DNA of 8,164 bases from contig CAYJLE010000058.1 of NCBI GenBank assembly GCA_964370985.1, positions 1 through 8,164 on the forward strand, given 5' to 3'. The stretch's first letter is position 1. Every line of letters begins with the position of its first letter. The notes beneath the pieces are model-generated. The model did no database searches. It was not told where the DNA came from and saw only the letters and a program-made list of their open reading frames with translations. The position numbers and the translations under genes were made by a program. This document shows, in pieces, positions 1 to 5,625 of the stretch. This DNA is from JAHDVS01 sp964370985 (GTDB taxonomy: Bacteria > Actinomycetota > Thermoleophilia > Gaiellales > Gaiellaceae).

Positions 1-50
1 ACCGACACCTCGAAAGAACCACCGCCACGGGTTGACTCTCATAGAAGCAT

Positions 51-79
51 CCCCTTGAGTCGCGGGGACTCAGATCTCG
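51..79 (-). repeat. Left copy of a 29-bp repeat, inverted relative to the right-edge copy
   Basis: Read on the minus strand, this 29-base block matches 8130-8158 on the plus strand at 25 of 29 positions. Both begin CGAGATCTGAGTC and end TCAAGGGG; the four mismatches lie in the middle. The copy also contains a small hairpin, TGAGTC (56-61) and GACTCA (67-72) around a 5-base loop. The right copy runs on into TCTGAC, but here the sequence after GGGG diverges. It is probably a dispersed genomic repeat or part of a mobile-element end. The nature of the repeat is inference; the match itself is read directly. Confidence 0.6.
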
Positions 80-182
80 GGAAGCGGGTCCGCGATTCGA
101 TGGAGGGGCGGGCCCTGATCCGCACCGCGACGAGGGCGGGCGTATCTCCGGCCGAGGCGTGGGTCCGGTTCGGCGCATGGGG

Positions 183-788
183 TCAGGGTCCGAGGCGGTG
201 GAGCTCCGCGCGGATCAGGGCCGTCGCCCGCTCGAGGCGCTCGCGGTTCGCGGGGTCGTTCGGCCAGGCGCTCGCGCCGGACGGGTGGGGGAGGGGGATC
301 GCGACCGCGTCCCCGAGCATGAGGCGCTCGCCGACGTGGCCGGACAGCCGCTCGAGGCCGAGGAGGCGCCGGGCCGCGAGGCCACCCACGGTCACGACGA
401 GCGCCGGGCGCAGCAGCTGCAGCTCCCCGTCGAGCCAGGGCCGGCAGAGCTCCGCCTCGCGGCCGGAAGGCAGGCGGTCGCCGCGCCCGGACGGGCTCTT
501 GCCCGGGTAGCAGCGCGTCACCGACGTGCAGTAGAAGAGGCGTGAGAAGGAGTCCTCGTCGAGGTCGAGCCAGCGGCGCAGCGTGCGGCCCGCGCGGCCG
601 CGCCACGGGCGGCCCTCAACGCCCTCGACCGCGCCCGGCGCCTGGCCGACAAGCAACGCCCGCTGGCCCGCCCGCCCCTCGAACACCGGCGCCGACGCGA
701 TCGGGAACCCCTCCTCCGCGCACGCGCGACAGGCCCGGCAGTCGCGCTGCAGGGTGGCGAGGGAGCGATGGCAGGCGGGGGCGGGCAA
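183..788 (-). CDS. Uracil-DNA glycosylase, family-4-like with iron-sulfur cysteines
   Basis: This 201-residue protein belongs to the uracil-DNA glycosylase superfamily, which removes uracil from DNA to start base excision repair. Motif A is GQAPG (48-52), followed by the family-4 style stretch E55...G59-R-P-W...G64-R-A-G. Motif B is HPSG (168-171), the uracil-pocket histidine loop. Cysteines 20 and 23 (with C17 nearby), C93 in VTRC and C115 in the ExxxC region match the four-cysteine 4Fe-4S pattern of family 4. Length fits the family (about 190-220). The start is TTG at 788: no other start codon precedes it in frame back through the divergent promoter. Family-4 enzymes usually have GEAPG; here the acidic residue is Gln49, which might alter activity. 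It is transcribed away from the formimidoyltransferase gene across a 35-base gap. The superfamily is secure; the exact family is likely but not proved. Confidence 0.88.
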   Translation of the reverse strand: MPAPACHRSLATLQRDCRACRACAEEGFPIASAPVFEGRAGQRALLVGQAPGAVEGVEGRPWRGRAGRTLRRWLDLDEDSFSRLFYCTSVTRCYPGKSPSGRGDRLPSGREAELCRPWLDGELQLLRPALVVTVGGLAARRLLGLERLSGHVGERLMLGDAVAIPLPHPSGASAWPNDPANRERLERATALIRAELHRLGP

Positions 789-802
789 CGTCGTGCCGAG
801 TC

Positions 803-820
803 GGCCGAATATAGTCGGCC
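803..820. promoter_or_regulatory. Palindrome over divergent -10 boxes
   Basis: GGCCGA (803-808) and TCGGCC (815-820) are perfect inverted arms around a central TATA, giving an 18-bp palindrome with one mismatched pair (809/814). It contains a plus-strand -10 box TATAGT (810-815) and a minus-strand -10 box TATATT (813 to 808). It lies in the 35-bp gap between the divergent glycosylase and formimidoyltransferase genes. It may be a shared promoter, an operator, or both. No clear -35 boxes are seen on either side. Confidence 0.55.
810..815 (+). promoter_or_regulatory. -10 box TATAGT for the formimidoyltransferase gene
   Basis: TATAGT matches the TATAAT consensus at five of six positions and ends 8 bases before the GTG start at 824. 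Transcription would begin at or within a couple of bases of the start codon, leaving no room for a ribosome binding site. A leaderless mRNA, common in actinobacteria, is the natural reading. Confidence 0.6.
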
Positions 821-823
821 ACC

Positions 824-1717
824 GTGGCTGCGCTGCCGCTCGAGTCCGTCCCGAACTTCTCCGCCGCCCGTGATGCGGCCGCCGTCGACGCGCTGCGGGC
901 AGCGCTGGCCGCGCCCGCGCGGCTGCTCGACGTCCACGCGGATCAGGATCACAACCGCTCCGTGTTCACGCTCGTCGGGAGCGGCGAGGAGCTCGTCGAG
1001 ACGCTGCTCGCCGGGATCGCCACCGCCGCCCGCACGATCGACCTGAACGCGCACGAGGGCGTGCACCCGCGGATCGGCGCCGCCGACGTCGTCCCGCTCG
1101 TGCCGCTGCGCCCGGGTGACGAGGCGCGCGCCCGCGAGGCGGCGCTCGCGCTCGCCGGCCGCGTCGCCGCCGAGCTCGAGCTGCCAGTCTTCTTCTACGG
1201 GAGCCTCACGGCCGACGGGCGCGGCCCCGCCTTCTTCCGCCACGGCGGCCCCGCGGAGCTCCAGCGGCGCATCGACGCGGGCGAGCTCGCCCCCGACCGG
1301 GGTCCCCGCCGCTTGCATCCGACCGCCGGCGGCGTCCTCGTCGGCGTGCGCCAGCCGCTCGTCGCTTTCAACGTGAACCTCCGCTCCCGCGATCTCGAGC
1401 TCGCCCGGCGGATCGCCCGCGAGATCCGGGAACGGGACGGCGGTCTCCCGGGCGTGCGCGCGCTGGGACTGCGGCTCGAGCGGGCCGGGCTCGTCCAGGT
1501 CAGCATGAACCTCGAGCGCTGGCAGGAGACCCCGCCGCATGCCGTCGTCGAGCGGATCGCGGAGGAGGCCGCCGCCCACGGCGTCGAGCTCGCGGGCAGC
1601 GAGCTCGTCGGTCTGATGCCCGCCGGCGCCGCCGTCGCGGCCGCGGCGTGCCAGCTGCTGCTGCCCGAGCTCGACGAGAGCTGCGTGCTCGAGCTGCGCC
1701 TGCTCGAGGGCTCGTGA
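824..1717 (+). CDS. Glutamate formimidoyltransferase, single-domain FtcD type
   Basis: This 297-residue protein matches the formiminotransferase domain of FtcD, which moves the formimino group of N-formimino-glutamate to tetrahydrofolate in the cytosol. It opens with the family start ESVPNFSAARD, then LLDVHADQDHNRSV, and carries HEGVHPRIGAADVVP with H77 and H81; H81 aligns with the catalytic His82 of the porcine enzyme. The later AFNVNL and VQVSMNL segments are also typical. The cyclodeaminase domain of bifunctional FtcD is absent, as the gene ends into the next one. The GTG start at 824 is set by the adjacent -10 box. Its stop overlaps the downstream HisD-like start by one base, so the two are cotranscribed. 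No hut genes are in view. Some bacterial enzymes of this kind also act on 5-formyl-tetrahydrofolate and glutamate, so folate repair is an alternative role to histidine breakdown. Confidence 0.9.
   Translation: MAALPLESVPNFSAARDAAAVDALRAALAAPARLLDVHADQDHNRSVFTLVGSGEELVETLLAGIATAARTIDLNAHEGVHPRIGAADVVPLVPLRPGDEARAREAALALAGRVAAELELPVFFYGSLTADGRGPAFFRHGGPAELQRRIDAGELAPDRGPRRLHPTAGGVLVGVRQPLVAFNVNLRSRDLELARRIAREIRERDGGLPGVRALGLRLERAGLVQVSMNLERWQETPPHAVVERIAEEAAAHGVELAGSELVGLMPAGAAVAAAACQLLLPELDESCVLELRLLEGS
1706..1710 (+). promoter_or_regulatory. Ribosome binding site GAGGG for the HisD-like gene
   Basis: GAGGG sits inside the end of the formimidoyltransferase gene, 6 bases before the ATG at 1717. 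This spacing favours ATG 1717 over the adjacent in-frame GTG at 1714, which would leave only 3 bases. Confidence 0.5.
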
Positions 1718-3036
1718 TGGCGGCGCTCGCCGTCAGGCGGCTGGCCGGCCTCGACCCAGCCGAGCGCCGCACGCTGCTCGAGCGCGCGACCGCCGAGATC
1801 TTCGACGAGGAGCTGAACCGCTCCGTTGCCGCGATCCTCGACGACGTGCGCCGCCACGGCGACGCTGCCGTCTGCCGCGCGCTCAGCCGCTTCGACGGCG
1901 TCGAGTGCCCGCCGGGGAGGCTGCGGATCGGGCCGGACGAGCTCGCGGCCGCGCGAGCCGCCGTGCCCGGGCCGGTCGTGGACGCGATCCGCACAGGGCT
2001 CGCGAACATCCGTGCCTTCAACGAGCTCGTCCTGGCCGACTCCTCCTGGGAGGCGGAGCTAGCGCCGGGGCTGACGGTCGGCGAGCAGACCGGGCCGATC
2101 GACTCCGCCGGCCTGTTCGTCCCGAGCGGCAAGGGCTCGTTCCCGTCGGTGCTGATGCAGATCGGGGCGCCCGCCGTCGTCGCCGGAGTCCGCGAGATCG
2201 CCGTCGTCGTGCCGCCCGCGGCCGGGCGTGGCCTCGACGTCGACCCGGCCGTGCTCGTCGTTGCCGCCGAGCTGGGGCTCGACAACGTGTTCCGCGCCAA
2301 CGGCCCGGCCGGGATCGCCGCGCTCGCGTTCGGCACCGAGACGTTCCCGCGCGTGAGCAAGGTCGTCGGCCCGGGCAGCCCGGCCGTGACGGCGGCGCAG
2401 ATCCAGGTGCAGCTCCACGGCTGCTCGACCGCGATGCTGTTCGGGCCGTCCGAGAGCCTCGTGATCGCCGACGACTCCGCCGATCCGGTGCTCGTCGCCG
2501 CGGACGTGCTCAACGAGGCGGAGCACGGTCTCGACTCGGCGGCGCTGCTCGTGACACCCTCCGAGCGGCTCGTCGCGTCTGTCGGCGTCGAGATCGACCG
2601 TCAGCTCGCGGAGCTGCCCGCGTGGCGGCGAGAGTATGCCGCCTCTGCGATCTCCCGCTTCGGCGGTGCGCTGCTCGTGCGCGACCTCGAGGAGGCGTGC
2701 GCGTTCGCGAACGAGTACGCGCCCGAGCACCTTCAGATCAACACCGCCGACCCGGGGGCGCTGCTGCCGAAGCTCGAGCACGCCGGCGAGATCCTGCTCG
2801 GCCCGACCCCGTTCTCGGCGGCGAACTACGTGCTCGGGATCCCCGCCACGCTCCCGACCGGCGGCTTCGCCCGCGTCTCGTCCGGCGTCAACGCGCGCGC
2901 CTTCGTGAAGACGACCTCGATCGGGAGCGCCACCCCCGAGGCGCTCGCGCGGCTCGCGCCCGCGATCCTCGCGCTCGCCGAGCACGAAGGCTTCCCCGCC
3001 CACGCCGCCGCGCTCCGCGTCCGGGGCCTCTCCTAG
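1717..3036 (+). CDS. Histidinol dehydrogenase family protein, divergent active site
   Basis: This 439-residue protein aligns with HisD along its length. It shows GLFVPSG (132-138), GPGS (218-221), FGPSESLVIAD, the AEHG loop ending in H270, and YAPEH with the catalytic pair E337 and H338 (E. coli Glu326 and His327). E424 and H429 match E. coli Glu414 and His419. Other key positions differ: the zinc ligand Gln259 is E267, the zinc ligand Asp360 is N370, and the substrate histidine His367 is A377. The usual GDYxxGxNHVLPT segment reads AANYVLGIPATLPT, and the NAD-site GPGN is GPGS. Members of this fold include enzymes for other alcohols, such as the sulfopropanediol dehydrogenase HpsN. No other his genes lie nearby; the partner is a formimidoyltransferase sharing a TGATG overlap. 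An NAD-dependent dehydrogenase of unknown substrate is the best call. True HisD cannot be excluded, so the hisD symbol is withheld. Confidence 0.85.
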   Translation: MAALAVRRLAGLDPAERRTLLERATAEIFDEELNRSVAAILDDVRRHGDAAVCRALSRFDGVECPPGRLRIGPDELAAARAAVPGPVVDAIRTGLANIRAFNELVLADSSWEAELAPGLTVGEQTGPIDSAGLFVPSGKGSFPSVLMQIGAPAVVAGVREIAVVVPPAAGRGLDVDPAVLVVAAELGLDNVFRANGPAGIAALAFGTETFPRVSKVVGPGSPAVTAAQIQVQLHGCSTAMLFGPSESLVIADDSADPVLVAADVLNEAEHGLDSAALLVTPSERLVASVGVEIDRQLAELPAWRREYAASAISRFGGALLVRDLEEACAFANEYAPEHLQINTADPGALLPKLEHAGEILLGPTPFSAANYVLGIPATLPTGGFARVSSGVNARAFVKTTSIGSATPEALARLAPAILALAEHEGFPAHAAALRVRGLS

Positions 3037-3062
3037 CGCCGCCCCGGCCCGGGTGTGCCTGC

Positions 3063-3068
3063 GATACT
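3063..3068 (+). promoter_or_regulatory. -10 box GATACT for the 58-residue membrane protein gene
   Basis: GATACT matches TATAAT at four of six positions and ends 7 bases before GTG 3076. It follows the close spacing seen at three other starts in this window and supports GTG 3076 as the start rather than the upstream GTG at 3055, which would contain this box. Confidence 0.4.
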
Positions 3069-3075
3069 CGACGCT

Positions 3076-3252
3076 GTGGCGCCGTCGATCCCGAAGCTTC
3101 CCGCGAGGAAGCCCCGACCCGGGCGCGGCCGCCTCGACTACGTCGAGGCGCCGAGCACGAGTCAGCTTCGGTTCAACACCGCGGCGGCCCTCGTCGTGCT
3201 CGCGGCCGTCGCGCTCGTCGTCGGCCTCTCGATCTGGCTCGCGCTCGACTGA
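3076..3252 (+). CDS. Small single-pass membrane protein, unknown function
   Basis: This predicted 58-residue protein has a basic, proline-rich first part (K7, R11, K12, R14, R17, R19) and one strongly hydrophobic segment at about 35-57, ending in a single Asp. By the positive-inside rule the N-terminus should be cytosolic and the tail membrane-anchored. No family is recognised. I chose GTG 3076 because a -10 box ends 7 bases before it; an in-frame GTG at 3055 would add seven residues but would put the box inside the gene. It lies 39 bases after the HisD-like stop and 44 before the next small membrane-protein gene. The clear charge-then-hydrophobic layout and its own promoter argue for a real gene, but it is short and unconfirmed. 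Confidence 0.55.
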   Translation: MAPSIPKLPARKPRPGRGRLDYVEAPSTSQLRFNTAAALVVLAAVALVVGLSIWLALD

Positions 3253-3282
3253 GCGCCAGCCGCCGACCAGGGCCGGGAGTGC

Positions 3283-3288
3283 CATAAT
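3283..3288 (+). promoter_or_regulatory. -10 box CATAAT for the two-pass membrane protein gene
   Basis: CATAAT matches the -10 consensus at five of six positions and ends 8 bases before ATG 3297. It is a rare AT-rich island in this region. No -35 match stands out. The spacing implies a leaderless transcript. Confidence 0.6.
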
Positions 3289-3296
3289 CGCGTGGG

Positions 3297-3689
3297 ATGG
3301 CCACGAAGAAGCAGCGACGCCGGCGGGAGAAGCTCCAGCGGCACGAGTACGAGTACGTCGTCGAGACGGAGGAGGGCGAGGAGGTGGTCGGGTCGCCCCG
3401 GCAGGTCGTGACCAGCGCCAGGGCGAAGGCGGGTGGCCCCCCGAAGGTGGTCGATCGGCGCGGGCGGGTGATCGCGCCGCCGACGTGGAGGCGCGTGCTC
3501 AAACGCGGCCTCATCTTCGGGCCGATCCTGCTCGTCCTGATGTTCGTGACCGGCGGTAACCTCGCGTTGGGGGCGAAGATCCTGAACGCGGCGGTTCTGC
3601 TCGCGATCTTCATCCCCTTCAGCTACCTCGTCGACACGATGATCTACCGCTCCGTGCAGCGCCGGCAGCGCCGCGACGCCGGCCGCTAA
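3297..3689 (+). CDS. Conserved-looking two-pass membrane protein, unknown function
   Basis: This 130-residue protein starts with a very basic stretch, KKQRRRREK (4-12), then an acidic, tyrosine-bearing patch around 17-30. A flexible linker with RRGRVIAPPTWRR follows, then two hydrophobic segments at about 71-87 and 94-116, and a basic tail rich in Arg. Both termini should be cytosolic. The highly charged N-terminus could contact nucleic acid or ribosomes, but that is only a guess from composition. No known domain is recognised. It has its own -10 box 8 bases before ATG 3297 and is followed by a hairpin, so it looks like a single-gene transcript between two operons. Confidence 0.75.
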   Translation: MATKKQRRRREKLQRHEYEYVVETEEGEEVVGSPRQVVTSARAKAGGPPKVVDRRGRVIAPPTWRRVLKRGLIFGPILLVLMFVTGGNLALGAKILNAAVLLAIFIPFSYLVDTMIYRSVQRRQRRDAGR

Positions 3690-3696
3690 GACCCGA

Positions 3697-3713
3697 CGCT
3701 CCGGCCCGGAGCG
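3697..3713 (+). terminator. GC-rich hairpin after the two-pass membrane protein gene
   Basis: CGCTCCG (3697-3703) pairs perfectly with CGGAGCG (3707-3713) around a 3-base loop, 7 bases past the stop at 3689. There is no T-run after it, so it is not a classic intrinsic terminator, though high-GC actinobacteria often use hairpins without one. It lies just before the next -10 box at 3720. Confidence 0.4.
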
Positions 3714-3719
3714 ACCATC

Positions 3720-3725
3720 TAGACT
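3720..3725 (+). promoter_or_regulatory. -10 box TAGACT for the hydrolase-hisS-aspS operon
   Basis: TAGACT fits the actinobacterial TANNNT form and ends 8 bases before ATG 3734, again implying a leaderless or near-leaderless start. It would drive the three coupled genes to 7367. The -35 region falls in the hairpin at 3697-3713 and has no consensus match. Confidence 0.5.
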
Positions 3726-3733
3726 CCGCGCCG

Positions 3734-4384
3734 ATGGCCCTCGACGTCACGCAGCTGCCGCTCGGTCCGATCGAGACGAACTGCTACCTCGTGCGCCTGC
3801 CCGGGGCGGCGGAGGCGGTCGTCGTCGACCCGAGCGGGTCCGCCGCGGAGATCCGGCTCGAGCTGGCCGGGCGCGGCGCCCGCTGCGTCGCGATCCTCGT
3901 CACGCATGGCCACTGGGACCACCTCGGCGGCGTTGCCGACCTCGCCGAGGGAACCGGCGCGCCCGTGCATATGGCGGAGACCGAGCGGGCGCTGCTCGAG
4001 CAGGTGGCCGACTACCTGCCCCCGGGCGTGCACGTGCGCTCCTGGACGCCCGAGGTGTTGCTCCGAGGCGGCGAGACGCTCGAGCTCGCCGGGATCTCGT
4101 TCGAGACGATCTCCGTGCCGGGCCACTCGCCCGGTCACGTCGCCTACTCGGCTGACGGCTGCCTCTTCTCGGGGGACGTCCTGTTCGCGGGCTCGGTCGG
4201 GCGGACCGATCTCCCGGGCGCCGACTGGGAGGCGCTGCTCGGGTCGCTGCGGACGCTGGTCGAGAGCCTCCCCGCCGAGACCGTCGTCTACCCCGGGCAC
4301 GGGCCCGCGACCACGCTCGGCCGCGAGCTCGCGACCAACCCGTTCCTGGGCGAGCTCAGGGCCGCGACGGACCGCGAGCCGTGA
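3734..4384 (+). CDS. Metallo-beta-lactamase-fold hydrolase, glyoxalase-II-like
   Basis: This 216-residue soluble protein has the complete metal site of the glyoxalase II branch of the fold: H58, H60, D62 and H63 in THGHWDHLGG, H131 in GHSPGH, D148 in FSGDVLF and H189 in YPGHGP. Such enzymes bind two metal ions and hydrolyse thioesters of the S-acyl-thiol kind or related esters. It is shorter than classical GloB (about 250), lacking the C-terminal substrate domain, and so resembles the YcbL type. Actinobacteria generally use mycothiol or other thiols instead of glutathione, so the true substrate is open. ATG 3734 is set by a -10 box 8 bases upstream. Its stop overlaps the GTG of hisS by four bases (GTGA). 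The same pairing with hisS is known in Mycobacterium tuberculosis (Rv2581c-hisS). Confidence 0.88.
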   Translation: MALDVTQLPLGPIETNCYLVRLPGAAEAVVVDPSGSAAEIRLELAGRGARCVAILVTHGHWDHLGGVADLAEGTGAPVHMAETERALLEQVADYLPPGVHVRSWTPEVLLRGGETLELAGISFETISVPGHSPGHVAYSADGCLFSGDVLFAGSVGRTDLPGADWEALLGSLRTLVESLPAETVVYPGHGPATTLGRELATNPFLGELRAATDREP

Positions 4385-5625
4385 AGGTCGAGGCTCCCCG
4401 CGGCACGCACGACATCCTCCCGTCCGAGCAGCCGCTCTGGCAGCACGTGACCGGGGTTTGCGAGCGCCTCTGCGGCCTCTACGGCTACCGGCCGATCCAG
4501 ACACCGGTCTTCGAGGACACGGCGCTGTTCGTTCGCACCTCCGGGGAGGGGTCCGACGTCGTCCAGAAGGAGATGTACACGTTCACCGACCGCGGTGGCC
4601 GCTCCCTGACGCTGCGCCCGGAGGCGACCGCGCCGATCTGCCGCGCCTACGTCGAGCACGGGCTGCACCGGGAGCCGCAGCCGCAGAAGCTCTACACGGT
4701 CGCGTCGATGTACCGCTACTCCGCCCCCCAGAAGGGACGCTTCCGGGAGCACTGGCAGCTCTCGGTCGAGGCGATCGGCTCCGCCGACGCGGGCGTCGAC
4801 GCCGAGCTGATCCAGCTCTACGACACGATCCTGCGCACGCTCGGCGTGTCCGCCTACCGCCTCGCCGTCAACTCGATCGGGGACACGGCGTGCCGGCCCG
4901 GCTACCTCGAGCGGCTTCGCAGCTGGCTCGCGGAGCACGACGGCGAGCTCGACGAGGACACCCGCGCGAAGGCGCGGACGAGCCCGCTTCGGGTCTTCGA
5001 CAACCTCGATGCGAAGCCGCCCGGCGTGCGGGCCGCGCTCGCGGGCGCGCCGGCGATCGGGGAGTCGCTCTGCGGCGCCTGCCACGAGCACTTCGCGGCG
5101 GTCCTGCGGCTGCTCGACGCCTGCGGCGTCTCCTACGAGGTCGAGCCGACGCTCGTCAGGGGCCTCGACTACTACACGCGCACCACCTGGGAGTTCGTCG
5201 ACCCAGCCGGCGGCGCGCAGTCCACGATCTCCGGCGGCGGGCGCTACGACGGGCTCGTCGAGGAGGTCGGCGGCCCGCCCACGCCGGGGGTCGGCTTCGG
5301 CGCCGGGATCGAGCGGCTCGTGCTCGCGCTCGAGGATGCCGGTGTGGCGGCCGAGCCGCCGGCGATCGACGTCTTCTTCATGTTCGGCGAGGGAGCCGAC
5401 CGGACTGCCGCGCTCGCGCAGATGGCGCTGCTGCGAGCGGCCGGAATCGCCTGTGACGCCGACTATGCGGGCCGCTCGCCGAAGGGCCAGCGGACGCAGC
5501 TCGCGCGAAGCGGCGCCTCCGGCTGGGCGCTCGTCACCGGCGAGAGTGCGCGCGTGAAGCTCGGGCGGGAGACCGACGAGGCGACGGTTCCCGTCGAGCG
5601 GCTCGCGGAGGCGTTCCTCTCGTGA
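4381..5625 (+). CDS. hisS: Histidyl-tRNA synthetase
   Basis: This 414-residue class II synthetase joins histidine to tRNA-His using ATP in the cytosol. It begins with the family signature APRGTHDILP (5-14). Motif 2 is YRYSAPQKGRFREHWQ (from 111), and the histidine-specific LVRGLDYYTRTTWEF starts at 258, with R260 matching the catalytic Arg259 of E. coli. SGGGRYDGL (284-292) and the motif 3 segment GVGFGAGIERL follow, then a C-terminal anticodon-binding domain that includes GRSPKGQ. Length is normal (E. coli 424). The GTG start at 4381 overlaps the hydrolase stop and gives the family N-terminus; no strong ribosome site precedes it, so it probably relies on translational coupling. It overlaps aspS by four bases. 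Confidence 0.97.
   Translation: MKVEAPRGTHDILPSEQPLWQHVTGVCERLCGLYGYRPIQTPVFEDTALFVRTSGEGSDVVQKEMYTFTDRGGRSLTLRPEATAPICRAYVEHGLHREPQPQKLYTVASMYRYSAPQKGRFREHWQLSVEAIGSADAGVDAELIQLYDTILRTLGVSAYRLAVNSIGDTACRPGYLERLRSWLAEHDGELDEDTRAKARTSPLRVFDNLDAKPPGVRAALAGAPAIGESLCGACHEHFAAVLRLLDACGVSYEVEPTLVRGLDYYTRTTWEFVDPAGGAQSTISGGGRYDGLVEEVGGPPTPGVGFGAGIERLVLALEDAGVAAEPPAIDVFFMFGEGADRTAALAQMALLRAAGIACDADYAGRSPKGQRTQLARSGASGWALVTGESARVKLGRETDEATVPVERLAEAFLS
5607..5611 (+). promoter_or_regulatory. Ribosome binding site GGAGG for aspS
   Basis: GGAGG lies inside the end of hisS, 10 bases before GTG 5622. It supports GTG 5622 over the in-frame ATG at 5643, which has no purine-rich site in front. Confidence 0.5.

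Noticed and set aside
1..42. A minus-strand partial reading frame starting ATG at 42 with AAGGGG eight bases upstream (MRVNPWRWFFRGVG to the window edge).
   Set aside because: Only 14 codons are visible, the apparent ribosome site is part of the 29-bp repeat, and the last 13 bases recur at 8018-8030 in an unrelated frame, so chance or repeat DNA is as likely as a gene.
30..60. TTGACT at 32-37 as a plus-strand -35 box.
   Set aside because: No acceptable -10 box lies 16-18 bases downstream, and no plus-strand gene follows.
70..606. Long minus-strand frame overlapping the glycosylase gene in another register.
   Set aside because: Its product is arginine-proline-rich low-complexity sequence, as expected from a shadow frame in GC-rich DNA, while the glycosylase frame carries clear family motifs.
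3055..3075. Upstream GTG at 3055 as the start of the small membrane protein.
   Set aside because: No promoter or ribosome site fits it, and it would put the GATACT -10 box inside the coding region; GTG 3076 fits the window's usual promoter spacing.
1905..3287. A 460-codon plus-strand frame overlapping the HisD-like gene.
   Set aside because: It is arginine-rich shadow sequence with no motif and overlaps a well-supported enzyme gene; long spurious frames are common at this GC level.
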